From positions 53,302,302 through 53,366,301 of the forward strand of contig CATQJL010000223.1 of the NCBI GenBank assembly GCA_958299035.1: a DNA stretch of 64,000 nt. The letters run 5' to 3'. Within the stretch, counting starts at the first letter, position 1. Each line of letters starts with the position of its first letter. The stretch is from Cylicocyclus nassatus. Taxonomy: Eukaryota; Nematoda; Chromadorea; Rhabditida; Strongylidae. The notes under the pieces were generated by a model. It saw only the letters and a program-made list of their open reading frames with translations, ran no database searches and was not told where the DNA came from. Of this stretch, positions 25,985 through 37,877 are shown one piece after another. The position numbers and the translations under genes were made by a program.

Positions 25985-25999
25985 GGCTGGATCTGAAAT
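25985..25999 (-). promoter_or_regulatory. Probable spliced-leader acceptor of the syntaxin gene
   Basis: On the minus strand ATTTCAG is followed by 8 nt (ATCCAGCC) and the syntaxin ATG. A consensus nematode acceptor directly before the start codon, with no upstream coding exon visible, fits SL trans-splicing. A cis-spliced 5' non-coding exon remains possible. Confidence 0.55.
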
Positions 26000-27680
26000 G
26001 TGCAAATCTACGACGACTGAATTCACGACAGCGATTGATGTAACGCAAAGGATTGCAAGAAAATCGCTGATGTTTTTGTTACATCAGTTCATATGACGAA
26101 GTGCGAGGAAAGAAAAAAGTATCTGATTCATTGAGATTATCGGAGAGAGCGTGACAAAGAAATACACACTTTTTATATCGACTCAGTTTTACGATGACTC
26201 ACTTCAATTTAGATTATGTTTCGCTCATTGTTTCGGTCTTCTGTAAACAAAACGAATTGTTTCAGGCAGTAGATGAGAGAGATAAAAGCATTTCCATGTA
26301 AAAAAGGCACAAAGCACTACTTTACAGTAGCTTGAAATCCTTTTGCGCAGTCCCATTTTCGTGACTGTCCAACTCAACAGTAATTAAATAGGAGGAAGCA
26401 GAATTTGAGCATTTGAGTGGAAGAAAACTGAGCAATCTGAAAAAATCAGACCAAATAAAATTCTCAGTCAGCTAACTTAGCAGAAAATTCGACTCTAATG
26501 ATTGAAAAATTACAAGTACTTCGCCTTTCTATATGATTGACAAGAGAATTTGTGATATACTTATGAGGTTGATACATACATCCTGCAAAAAATCTGTAAA
26601 TTTGCAACAATGTCCATTTTCTACGAAAGTCGCTCATTTAATATGCTTTAGAGGGAAAATTGATGCGTTTTGCTTAAAGGAAAAATCATTGTCGGCCTGT
26701 TGCCGTAATACAAGCAGAAAGGAATCACTCCAACTGTACTTTCCAGCAAAAGAGAAAATTATATGAGTTACTTCTACTCCGTTTCTTTCCAACCCTTAGA
26801 CGGAGTTTGTCTTGATTTTTATGTCTTCCCCGGAACTCCTCAGTAGGGAAGGAATCAGTTTCCAAAACTGTTAAACGCTTCATCGATCTGAATCTATTTT
26901 GTATTGGCTTTACGAGTCAACCAAAAGAGATTTCTCTAAGCTTTTTTGGTACAAAGTTATGTATTAACTCATTACAAAGCGAAGCTAAGCACAAGCATTA
27001 TTTCTCTATTTTTTCGAACACATCGCAATTCCTCGACTAATAATGATCAACCCAAACTACACGAATTATATTCAAAAATAAAGCGCTTAGAGCAATTCAA
27101 AAAATCTTTTAGCAGCTAAGGAAGACAAACTTTGAATCAGAAAATCTTGCAACAAGGATATGCATCACTTTCTATACGAAAGGTTTGAAAATTCCGATAG
27201 AAAAAACAATAGTCTAATATGTTTAAGAAAATCAAAACCTAGCGAAAATCACCAGTTAGACTATGTAGCTAGAATTCCTCTTTGCAATTATTAGACATTA
27301 AAGACTGCCGTGTTGAATGTAAGGCCAATTCATGCATACATATGCATATGAAAAAGAGCAAAGAACGATGAAATTTTTGTTGTCGGTAAAAAAGCAGCAC
27401 ATTCTTGGGCTGCAAAAGGACACAGCAACGCTGTCTTTTGAATACAGTACCCATTAAAGAGGTGGTACTCTCCAAGAGATACTGTAACGTCATCTCGTGC
27501 TGAAACGCGGGAAGATCCTACGTTATAATAAACACTTTTTTCGGTGTTGGAAAGATTTTTCTCAAATCAAAAATGTTCTTGCACTTGGTAGCTCTGGATG
27601 AATCCAAAAATGCTAAGGTTCCCAGGAGCTCTCCAAAAACATTTTTCACTATTATTTCGATCACGCAAATTCTAAAAAAG
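26000..27680. other. Sequence upstream of the syntaxin gene
   Basis: Presumed 5' flank of the syntaxin transcription unit. No TATA box or further exon was recognised. Confidence 0.45.
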
Positions 27681-28595
27681 AATTTAGAACTGACAATAAT
27701 CGGGCAAGAATGACAAAATATGAGGAAAAAACTTGCAGGCAGATGACATCACCATCAGATAAATCATTATGCAACGATAAGAAAAAGAAAAATGATGAAT
27801 GACATTCTCTGCTAAAAGAAATCGATAAGGTTGGGTAAAATTAAACTCATCAGTAGATCTTAAATCCATAATCTGGTTTGCGATAAGTTTTTTCCAACAA
27901 CAGCAACAATCGCAACCATCAATAATGTCTGAAAAACTGCAAAGAGTACAATGTCTACATAGAGGGAAGGGAATTCTTACAAAAGAAATCTCTGTCCAAG
28001 ATTAAGCGAAAAGCAAGATTGTCAACGAGGACTAACAGTCTACCGGAAAAAAGTGAACTAAGAATGTGATTATACAGCTAAGCTGGAAAAGCTGGGCGAA
28101 CCAGCAGAGAGCAAAACTGGATGCATTCGGGACCAATAGTCCAAATGTTTTTTTCTCGAGTTGTCAATATTGACTCGAATTGACGAAGCGATGTTTGACG
28201 CAGAGATCAGTTCAAAAAAAAAGACCCAGTTCAGCGGATTGATTCATTGAAGGTCACGAAAATGTCGATTTCCTTCTCTTCGGAAATTTTTCAGCACTCC
28301 GAATTTCCTTATTAGATATCTGGATATTTTTTGCAAATATTAGAAGATTACTTGCCTAGACAGATTGTTCCGAAATTTTTACAGGATATGAATTCCAATA
28401 TATATTTTTGTGGATGATAATTTTCGATAGACAAGATTTTAGCGTTTTCTTCAACATAAAAAAACTCTAAGTTTTTGAGGGGTTTATAATATGTTGGGTA
28501 AAACGCTAGAAATTCTAATTGAATTCCAGCAATAATTACGAATTTCTAATATTTGTAAACATCATCAAAAATTGGAAATAGAAGAAAGCGCTAAA

Positions 28596-29794
28596 TCTTA
28601 TATATAAAGCTGAATGTCTGTTTGTCTGTATGTCTGTCTGTCTGTCTGTCTGTCTGTATGTATGTCTGTGTGTACGTATGTTCCGAATAGAAAATTCCAT
28701 TTCTGAACCGATCCGGACCAAACTTGGCACACATACGCTACGGGCCCCGGCGGGTGTCATAGGCTACTTTTCGTCATCGATCGATATCGATTTTATCGAT
28801 TTTTATCGATTTTTTTGCTGAGTTCACCTACGGGGCTGGGAGTTGGCACAGGGGGGTAATCGAACATGGGGATTCCGAATACAATATTGGTTTTCAGGAT
28901 TATCGATTACTTTTATCGATTTTATCGATTTTTTTGCAAAGTTTGAGCTACGGGGCTGGGAGTTGGCACAGGGGGGTAATCGAGCATGGGGATTCCGAAT
29001 ACAATATTGGTTTTCAGGATTATCGATTACTTTTATCGATTTTATCGATTTTTTTGCAAAGTTTGAGCTACGGGGCTGGGAGTTGGCACAGTGGGGTAAT
29101 CGAGCATGGGGATTCCGAATACAATATTGGTTTTCGGGATTATCGATTACTTTTATCGATTTTATCGATTTTTTGCAAAGTTTGAGCTAGGGGGCTGGGA
29201 GTTGGCACAGGGGGGTAATCGAGCATGCTGATCATCCCCAAGGGGGTGATCAGCATGCTCGATTACCCCCTGTGCCAAATTCCAGCCCCCTAGCTCAAAT
29301 TTTGCAAAATCGATAAAATCGATAGAAGTAATGGATAATTCCAAAAACTAATATTGTATTCGTAATCTGCATGCTCGATTACCCCCCTGTGCAAACTCCC
29401 AGCCCCGCAGGTCAAACTTTACAAAAAAATCGGTAAAATCGATAAAAGTAATGGACGATCCTGAAAACTAATATTGTGTTCGTAATCAGCATGCTCGATT
29501 ACCCCCCCTGTGCAAAATCCCAGCCTCGCATGTCAAAATTTACAAAAAATCGATAAAATCAATAAAAGTAACCGATAATTCTGAAAACTAATATTGTATT
29601 CGGAATCCCCATGCTCACTTCCCCCCCTGTGCCAACTCCTAGCCCTGTAGGTGAACTCTGCGAAAAAATCGATAAAAATCGGTAAAATCGACATCGATCG
29701 ATAACGAAAAGTGGACTGTGACACGCGCCGGGGCCCGAAGTGTATGTGTGTCAAGTTTGGTCCGGATACGGCGGAGCCGGGTAAGCCAGCTAGT
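28596..29794 (+). mobile_element. Helitron-like foldback element with 120-bp repeats, copy 1
   Basis: Starts TCTTATATATAAAGCTGAAT after an A and ends GGGTAAGCCAGCTAGT; TC...CTRRT ends with a GC-rich stem near the 3' end are Helitron/helentron style. After a (TCTG)n tract come direct 120-bp units at about 28831, 28951, 29071 and 29190, then a central palindrome (GAGCATGCTGATCA / TGATCAGCATGCTC, 29221-29260), then the same units inverted. The outer part (for example GGACCAAACTTGGC) is also inverted at the far end, so the whole element folds back. Open frames across the units repeat every 40 codons and are not genes. Confidence 0.7.
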
Positions 29795-29959
29795 CAGTAA
29801 TAATCAATACCTACTCTTAATTGCAAAGCTTGCGCGAATCTGATTTCGAATAAATTTTCCAAAAAAAAGAAAAAACCCGCTTATACCTAGTATCGCTGCA
29901 CACAGTGCTATATGTAGTGGGCAGGCAAGCGCGGAATAACCAAACCCTCTAATCCTGTT

Positions 29960-30060
29960 TGGTAACCTCACTGTGAGAGGGAAATGAGTCAGCAATCGAG
30001 GCGTATATAAAACCTATACAAAAGGAATTATCGACATGTGGGTGTCGCTTTTTCGTGGTG
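29960..30060 (+). promoter_or_regulatory. TATA-containing block conserved in copy A
   Basis: GGGAAATGAGTCAGCAATCG (AP-1/SKN-like TGAGTCA) is followed by GTATATAAAACCTAT (30003-30017), then GTGGGTGTCGCTTTTTCG where a transcript would begin. The order and spacing recur in copy B. Confidence 0.4.
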
Positions 30061-31982
30061 CGAAAACTAATGACTAAGATGAAGTAGACTCATTGCAGTG
30101 ACGGCAATTAGATTTGATGACGTCAGTGAAAAATTCGCAACAAAAAGTATTTCCACGATCGAGGAAGGGATATGGAGTGCCCATTTCACTTTCAGACTGC
30201 TTGCAATGAAATCGACAGCACAAGGTGGTTGCAAACTTTGCTGGATTTTTTTCGAGATCGGATTTTCCTACTTTTGCTGAACGGCTGAACTTACGAACCA
30301 ATAAACTCTGTAAATGATTTACTTTAGCCGGATCCCAAGGGGAAGCAAGCACTTGAATTTTTGACTGTAGCCTTTCAAGGTCCAAAAAAGAATTTTGTGA
30401 GCATGCTAAAAGCTTAACATTGTTACAAGACAGTCCGAGTTTCATAAAAGCGAAGAACGAGTAGAACAAGACTCGAGAGGAGGAATCGAGAAAAGAACTT
30501 GAGCGCGTTTTCACCACATATTTGAACGAACTCTAATTGAGTGCTAATCGATAAATTAAGGAAACATTAACGCAGATAGAAACAAAATGTGATGGAAAAA
30601 TAGAGTAGATTGATCAGAAGGGAAAAGAGCTCAAAACATCAGCTTTTTTTCAATTTAGATCTTTGCATTTGCAGATCGAAACAAAAACTTTAGCAAAACA
30701 CCTGTTTCGTCGGTCTTGCAAATTTATAAAAGTTCAGTGGAGTACTTTATTTTCATAGGATTTTGCAACAAAAGCAAGTGGAAAGATTATAATTTTTTAA
30801 GAGCTAAACGAACGTTTTGCTCGGACATATGACTCACATCAACAACATTTCTATCTATCAAATGTCAATTTCGTAGCCTAGACATTGAAAATCAGTGTGA
30901 ATAGCTCCTGCATCACACAACTTTTGAAAATAAAAAAAATTCGTGAGCGAACAACACAGCACAAATGCACATTCAGACAGAACCACTCTTGAATTCGACA
31001 TCGCTTTGAATTGTTCTGTGAAATGTTAACGCTTTGGTAAACAACACCACCAGCCGACTAGCTCACTACGATTTGCTTAGGCTGAGTAGACAATAAAAAT
31101 TTTCATCACGTGGATCTTCTTCCAATTTTGCTTGAAAGTATCTGACATACAAATTTCTGAGACAGGCGCAGATTGTTCTTGATATATGACAAAACAAACA
31201 ACCTAAGCAAAAGTCACTCCCACCGCATAGTTCTAGAATTACCGGACTTTTTGACCAAGATATGGTAAATTTTATACGTTTGAAGGGAACTGGTGGAGAC
31301 AAAATGCGAGTAACGCTGAGCAGCTACCAATGCACTATCCTTACAACGATCTACTACAGTTAAAAAGAGAAAGAAACAAAATTTCTGCCTGGGAAGAATG
31401 CACACCCGTACAAATTTTGGGAAGCTCTGGATTTGAAAACTAGTAACAAAGTACATTTTATCTCTCCGCGCTGCTAAAAACCGAGCAACTGCCCAAGCAC
31501 CGAGTGAGGTATTCATAGAATGACTCATAGACGATAGAAAGTTGACTTAGCCTTGCTTAAAACCAGATCCGATGTTTACCATGGATAAAGCAAAACAATG
31601 GGCTTGAAGTACTACTCCAAGACGCATTTTTACGGATTCAAGACTCTATAGATCTCCCAGACCAGGATCGCAGATGTTTCATAAAAGACTTTCGAGAGGC
31701 ATCTTTTTGCCCGATTGCTCCTATTGTGAAACTCAATGGAATCTGAATCGTAAATATTGACTACCAACTATGAAAATATTTTTGGTTTGAAACCAGTCTT
31801 CAAGGCAATATGTATATATTCTAGCAGACATAAAGCACTGAAAAATATCCAACATGAAGAAATATTGTAGAAAAATACTTTAAAAAACAAAGGGCACAAG
31901 AGAGTAAAATGTAGTAAAATGTCCGCGAAACACAACTAAAAGTCCGGCATTTTCCTTAGCCTAGGTTTAGGGTTCAACACCA

Positions 31983-32285
31983 TCTTATATATAAAGCTGA
32001 ATGTCTGTTTGTATGTCTGTATGTATGTCTGTATGTCTGTATGTATATGTCTATGTCCCCCGTGGGGGTGATCAGCATGCTCGATTACACCCCCCTGTGC
32101 CAAATTCCAGCCCCCTAGCTCAAATTTTGCGAAAAATCGATAAAATCAACATCAATCGATAACGAAAAGTGGACTGTGACACCCGCCGGGGCCCGAAGTG
32201 TATGTGTGCTAAGTTTGGTCCCGATCGGTTCAGAAATGGAATTTTCTATTCGGAACATACGGCGGAGCCGGGTAAGCCAGCTAGT
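31983..32285 (+). mobile_element. Helitron-like foldback element, copy 2, contracted
   Basis: Same TCTTATATATAAAGC start and CCGGGTAAGCCAGCTAGT end, but only about 300 bp. The TGTCTG-type head is followed directly by the central GGGGGTGATCAGCATGCTCG and one inverted arm. Confidence 0.7.
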
Positions 32286-32664
32286 AATTGATATAATCAA
32301 GCAGAATAAACCCCTCTGAGTAATAAGGCGCACAACACTGCATTAGCATCTTAAATTCATGTGCCTGCCTAACCCATTTTCCTTTAATCTGAAAACTCAC
32401 TAGTTGAACTGAAAAAACCTGAGGGACTCTAGTTTCTGGAGATAGATTTTTGGAAATTTACGTATGAGGAAGAGCATGCGTTAATTATTCTTGTAAATAA
32501 TTTACTCAAAAAATGTCTTCGGTTTGCCATGCTCAAATGCAGATGTTTCTATAAAATGGATTGTGCGCATGAAAAGCACATCATGCAAGTACACTAAGAG
32601 ATGGTTAAAAAATCTCTTATTAATTTTGAGCCTCGAATGGTTCGCAAAGAATTAAAATTTTTTG

Positions 32665-33165
32665 AACAGGCAGCTATCTGTATTCTGTACAATACCGCTC
32701 TTAATTTTGTGGAAAAAAATTACTGTACTCCGCCTGAGTTCGCCGAACTTCGCGTTGCATCGCCGTATCTTGCTTCGGGGTGGATGAATTTCAAAAAGAC
32801 CATTCAACTCAGCTTGACGAGTTCATCTCCCAATATGTGAAAGTGCTTGATTAAGCACGATAGGGGGTCAAACTCCAAGGAGCTTTCACACTTTTTGTTT
32901 ACGGTAGGTTGGCCGTTGTGCAATGATTGAACACTCTGAGTAACCTACCGTAAACAAGAATCTTTTAGATTCCATGAAATTTGATCTATCGTCCCAAATA
33001 GGCCCATCTACATAATAAAAGATGCAAGTTTTTGGATTCGAAATTCGTCCACTCTGAAGCAAGATATGACGATGCAACGCGGAGTTCGGCGAACTCCGGC
33101 GGAGTGAAGTGGTTTTTTTCACAAATTACGAGCGGTAATGCATATGCTTGAACAAAAGAATCATG
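32665..33165. repeat. Foldback repeat containing GAGTTCGCCGAACT
   Basis: The arms at about 32665-32791 and 33038-33165 match in inverted orientation (GAGTTCGCCGAACT, GCGTTGCATCG, TATCTTGCTTC). An inner pair GTTTACGGTAGGTT / AACCTACCGTAAAC lies at about 32898-32956. The frames read from both arms share PPEFAELRVAS because of the duplication. Confidence 0.6.
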
Positions 33166-33388
33166 CAGAATCAACAGTAATTTCAAAGAAAAAATGATTT
33201 TTTCAAATGGAAGGGGTGCAAAGAGATGAGAGTTTATCCACATGAAATCTATTTCGGCAGCACTTCCGAGCGATAACAAGAGGTCTCTATATGTAGTTCC
33301 GCAAAAAGATAATCTGTCAGCTTGCAGTCGAGAAAAAAAAAGTTGCGCTATCTTCACATCAGCGCTATGTAGTGCAATAAATACAAAA

Positions 33389-33434
33389 ACAGTAGATGAG
33401 TCAATACAGTACGCTGTATTGACTCATCTACTGT
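33389..33434. repeat. Perfect 21-bp hairpin with 4-nt loop
   Basis: ACAGTAGATGAGTCAATACA plus G, loop TACG, then the exact complement. The paralogous stretch near 41118 (AATAGATGAGTCAATACAG) has only one arm. Confidence 0.8.
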
Positions 33435-33572
33435 GTGCAGTCAATACGCTGGAAATAGCTCAATGTTTCTCAGCACTGCGCCACATTTAAACAGATGCAA
33501 TGATAAATGGAAGGAATGATAGCAGGTTACTGTAGGCTGAGTGAAACACTCTGAGCGGAATTCATCTCTATC

Positions 33573-33758
33573 TCTATATATAACGCAGAAAATTTGTATG
33601 TTTGTGCACATTGTGCAGGTTGTGCAGGATGTGCAGGGTGTGCATGGTATGTACGGTGTGCAGGGCGGGAGGGAGGGGGGAGAGGGGGGGGGTAAATGAA
33701 CATGCTGATTCGAATACATTATTGACAGGACCTGGCGGAGCCGGGTTTGCCAGCTCGT
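33573..33758 (+). mobile_element. Second Helitron-like type, short
   Basis: Starts TCTATATATAACGCAGAAAA and ends GGCGGAGCCGGGTTTGCCAG followed by CTCGT, like the 28.6-kb family tail. The body is GTGTGCAGG-type imperfect repeats and a purine run. Confidence 0.5.
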
Positions 33759-34237
33759 ACCTTATATATGAAAGTCAAAGTTTGTGCAAATCTTGACCGC
33801 ATGTTTTTTATAGACTCCTTTGCGCGTTGACGTAATTGAGCTGAAATTTTGCACACATATGTTTTGATGTCGTAGATGGTTTTGAGCTACCTTTCGAAGC
33901 GATTCGCTGAATTCTTATATCGATTTATTGATTTTTGGCACCTTGCCATGAAAATGAACAATTATCAGCCGCAATCAAACCGCTTGCACATTTTGGTGTA
34001 AGCAATGCAGTAAAGTTCATTTTTAATTTGAAGAAGATTCAGTTACTCCAAACAGGCTTTCTGAGGTATGCTCATGCAGGTGGGTAAGGGGAGAGGCTTT
34101 CAGTGCAGCACTGAGACTGCAGAAAAGGGGCGGAGAATATGGCAGAACCAATAAATACGGGAAGGAGGAAAGACAGAGTATGGTTTTTGCCCATCCTTCG
34201 AATGATGACCCAGGCTGGACCGGCTAAGCCAGTTAGT
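33759..34237 (+). mobile_element. Third Helitron-like type, adjacent
   Basis: Starts CCTTATATATGAAAGTCAAA and ends GACCGGCTAAGCCAGTTAGT, again a GC-rich stem then TTAGT. The body contains CATATGTTTTGATGTCGTAG and no coding frame. Confidence 0.45.
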
Positions 34238-34499
34238 ATTTAACTAAAGGTCAATTTTGTCCATACAGGGTGATTGATCAGCAGCTATAATTTCGACAAG
34301 ATTAGATTATGTCTTCGCCAAAGAAAAATCATCTCAACGGATCTGCCAGTATAGAACACTACAGTACATTCAAAAGAGGGATACCACGATCTCTCACGTG
34401 AATATCTGGAATTACTAGCAAATCTTACCCAAGCCAGTACTCAAGCTGCGATTCACAACTCATTCGTGTCCAAAATTTAAATCTAGGAACCGTCATACT

Positions 34500-34590
34500 T
34501 CGCCAAGAAAAGCCCAAAACGCCAAAAAAAGGCCCAAAAAAGTCCGAAAAAGCCCAAAAAGGCCGAAAAAGCCCGAAAGCGCCAGGAAGA
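34500..34590. repeat. Imperfect AAAAAGCCC decamer tandem repeat
   Basis: Repeats of the type AAAAAGCCCR (AAGCCCAAAA, AAAGGCCCAA, AAAAAGTCCG). Confidence 0.6.
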
Positions 34591-36264
34591 GCCGGAATGC
34601 AGAAACGAGCTTTTGGTAGAATTCTGACATTACTTTGACGTGCAGACGATAGAAAATGAACTAAAAAGACTCGGTTGCGACATCAACACACGTGCCTTAG
34701 CGCCAAAGTGTGCGCGCGGAAGGGGGCGTTCCGTTTTTTTTTTCGTTCCGTTCCGTTTTTTTGCCATCTGGAGTTGGAGTTTCACTTCATGATGTCCTGA
34801 CGTGTTGTTCTCATTCATCAACTGTTTCGTTTCTTGCCTTCGCGTTTCATTCTTTTTATTAAGACTTGACTCTCACCATATATGCATTGTTGACAGTTCT
34901 TATCAAGTTATAGGTATATAGGTATGTTTATGTTGTCCTTTCAGAGTTTCACACTTGTTTTTAGTGGGGATATAGTCAGCTAGCCTCCGCCCATAGTCTC
35001 GCTGGCCTTCAAAAGAGGGATCCAACTTCTGGAAGACAGTAAGATATGCCAGCAGACTGTAAGATAGTGTCTTCCGCTTTCAATTCATTCAGCTCTTGAT
35101 CTTTCAGGGATAACCTCTCGGTCTTGAATCGTAAGTCGAACAAGAAGACACTGACTTTGTTGAGATTAGCTGACTATTGTTTGAATTTACTGTCACTTTG
35201 CCTTTGACTACGTTAGTGTTGGTACCTAGAGTGTAAAATAAACATAAACAATTACTGTAGGAGAAGGCAAGAATGACAGAATAGAAAAAAACTCAAATCT
35301 TCAAACGAGTGACATGACGAAGATGACATCGCCATCAAATATATCGTAATGCAACATAAAGATGAAAAAAGATAATGAACGACACATTTTTGCCAAAATT
35401 TTGGAACAAATCAATGGGATGTGGAAACGATGAACTCATCAATAGGTCTTGAATCCATAATCTAGTTCGCGGGAGGTTTTTTCTAGTTATAGCAGCAGTC
35501 GCAAACATCAACAATATGTAAAAATAAGAAAGGTCTATGCAGAGGGGAGGAAAGACTTGAAAACGGAACCCTTTTGACCAAAATTAAATGGAAGTTAAGA
35601 ACTGAAAAGAGTGGAAAATCAATCAAAGAAATTTGAGCAAACACAGTGATTGTGAAGTCAATTCAGAAAAGCTCAAAAGATTGGGTTTTAGCAATTTTCT
35701 TTGAGTTGATCAATTTTGGCGTCATAAGGTGAAGTGTTTGACGCAGAGATTGGTTCGACCCTGTTCAGAGTAAATGATTGAATAAAGGTCAAAAAAATTC
35801 CAATTCCATTTTCTCTGATTAAGTGCGGTAAGAGTTTCACAATACCATCCTGAAAATAAACTCAACTATTATGCAAGATTTTTCTATAAGTCTCTACTCT
35901 GAAAAAAAAAGCCCTGGAAGTTTGACAAGCAAAAAAGCTTTTTCTACTCCTTTATTTTGACAAAAACGCTGGAATTGTATTTACCATGACAAAAAGCATT
36001 GTTCTCAAAACTTTCACCTTCAAAAAAAGTGCTGAAATTTTACTACAAATCGATTGGAGCAAGTGATCCCATTTTTCAATAAGTTTGACGATTTGCTCTG
36101 AAATGAACAATCCGCAAAATGCAAAAAGCACAAATTCGAATTCTAAACGATTTTGCGAAAAAATCCACTTACACGCTTGATATCGTTACACAGGTTGTTG
36201 GTATAAGTAGTGAGACAGACAAAAGCGGCGAGTAACCCAACCCTCTAAATCCTGTTTGCTTACC

Positions 36265-36360
36265 TCACTATGGAAGGGAAATGAGTCAGTAATCGGGCCT
36301 GTATAAAACCTATTGAATTCGGAGCGTGTGGGTGTCACCTTTTTCGGTTGAAGAAACCAG
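36265..36360 (+). promoter_or_regulatory. TATA-containing block conserved in copy B
   Basis: GGGAAATGAGTCAGTAATCG, then TGTATAAAACCTATT, then GTGGGTGTCACCTTTTTCGG, matching copy A. The copy-A ATG in this block is lost, so a coding role just downstream is unlikely. Confidence 0.4.
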
Positions 36361-37564
36361 TGACTAAGAAAACAGACACGATTCGGTGACAGCTTTAATC
36401 CAAATGACGAATTTTAACGTACAGACTTGAAAAAATCCAATTGCAAGGATTGAACGTTGAATTAATTTTCTCCCCATCTGAAAACTCACTGTAAAACTCG
36501 CGATTCATAAAAATCTGACAACATTTCCTATCGCAAATAAAGAAAGCTCGCTAAAAATTTGTCTTTGTATTACAGACAATTTGTACTATCTGGAAACCAG
36601 CTTCAATGGCTGATAACTTAGAGTCGTTCAGAAATTTTTGCCCTTTTACGATCATAAGACCTCGTATGAAAACAACCAAAAGCATCTCAACATGCAGACT
36701 TTTCTGTTCCTTTCAGTGGCTTTTGTCCTCGAAACCTATCAAATGCAACCACTGCCAGAATTCCTTCTCATCATTTCTCCGTGAAGATGCCCACCAATTT
36801 TGAGGATTTTTATTTTGGATTCCAGGAAAGAAAAAATATCATATAAAAACGCAAATCTTGATGTACATGATACAGCTTTTGACCTCTCTTGATCTGCTCG
36901 TTGAGATTTTACAAGACATTTCAATCTTTGAAAAGTCAAAACACATGGATGCACAAAGAAACTTGGAAGCCTTGAATTCGGCGATAATTCCGACTTGATC
37001 TAGACAGTCTAAAATACCTACATAGAACCCAGCAGAAACTATTTTTTGTAGGTTAAACTTGTTTACAGCTAGTAGAATTCTTTCACACTCCTAAGCTGTT
37101 TTACAAAAAGCGGGCGCGTTTTGGAAAGTTAAAGCAGCCTGAGAAACTACGATGATAACATCGCAAAGAGTGAATAATTCAGAAATGAAGTTAAGCTATT
37201 AAGGAGATATAAATTCGAGTTTAATGATCAAAGTATAGGCATCCCATTGCTTTTGAGAAGCGATCAAAATTTGAAAACAGCTTTAGGATGACTTACTAGA
37301 ATTAAGGTTCTAATTTCATCTAGTTCCTATTGAAATTTTCACAAAGTTTTAAACGCTTTTTTCCTCTAAGTTAGAAGGGATGAATCACTGTTGCAAATAT
37401 AAATGAAAGTTAAATCCATAGCTCAATCATCGGACAAAAGAAGATCGGAAGGCAAAAGGACTCAGATCCAGTTACATCATATATCTGAATAGACTTTGAG
37501 TATATCACTTAATACACGACTGCACGTGCACGAATATGGTTTAGAACGACATTGATGGGAAGCG

Positions 37565-37877
37565 TAAGAATCCCAGGATTTCCCTCCAGGGAAGGGGGAG
37601 GCAAAAAAATTTACAAATAAAGATGCGGGCATTACCTGCGCACTCCGAAAAACTTTTGGGTGCTTCTCAAAATTTCTGGAGCCCACAACCCCTAAAATCT
37701 AAAAAAAAAGGCGCCAGCTACGCCTTCGAAAAAAGTTTTTGCAAAGCTAATTTCACTTTTTGAAAATTTCTAAACTTAACTCAGTTATTCGCAAGAATGA
37801 ACAAGTCACTTGCACATTTTTATGACCCATGTAAGTAAATTTCAAAAATTTCGCGACCCATCCGCCATTGATGGAAA
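37565..37877. mobile_element. hAT-like non-autonomous repeat, copy 2
   Basis: Shares TCCCAGGATTTCC, the purine-rich tract, ACCTGCGCACTCCGAAAAA and ACAAGTCACTTGCACA with the 17.1-kb copy. The right end is ATCCGCCATTGATGG. It interrupts the second segmental-duplication copy. Confidence 0.5.

Larger units (their letters stand above)
27690..31760. repeat. Segmental duplication, copy A
   Basis: Aligns colinearly with 35260-39090. Examples: GATGACATCACCATCA with GATGACATCGCCATCA; GGGAAATGAGTCAGCAATCG with GGGAAATGAGTCAGTAATCG; AACACCACCAGCCGACTAG with AACACCAGCCGACTAG; GCGCTGCTAA near the end of both. Interrupted by the foldback element at 28596-29794. The 147-codon minus frame at 30074-30517 has no ATG start and no obvious counterpart in copy B. 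Confidence 0.7.

Noticed and set aside
28621..28670. (TCTG)n microsatellite as an independent feature
   Set aside because: It recurs at the same place in all three copies of the Helitron-like family, so it belongs to the element.
28843..29190. 115-codon frame with a 40-residue repeat
   Set aside because: It exactly follows the 120-bp units of the Helitron-like element and has equivalents in other frames and on the other strand.
30074..30517. 147-codon minus-strand frame, the longest in the window
   Set aside because: It begins without an ATG, lacks clear splice sites, has no counterpart in the duplicated copy and matches no family I know.
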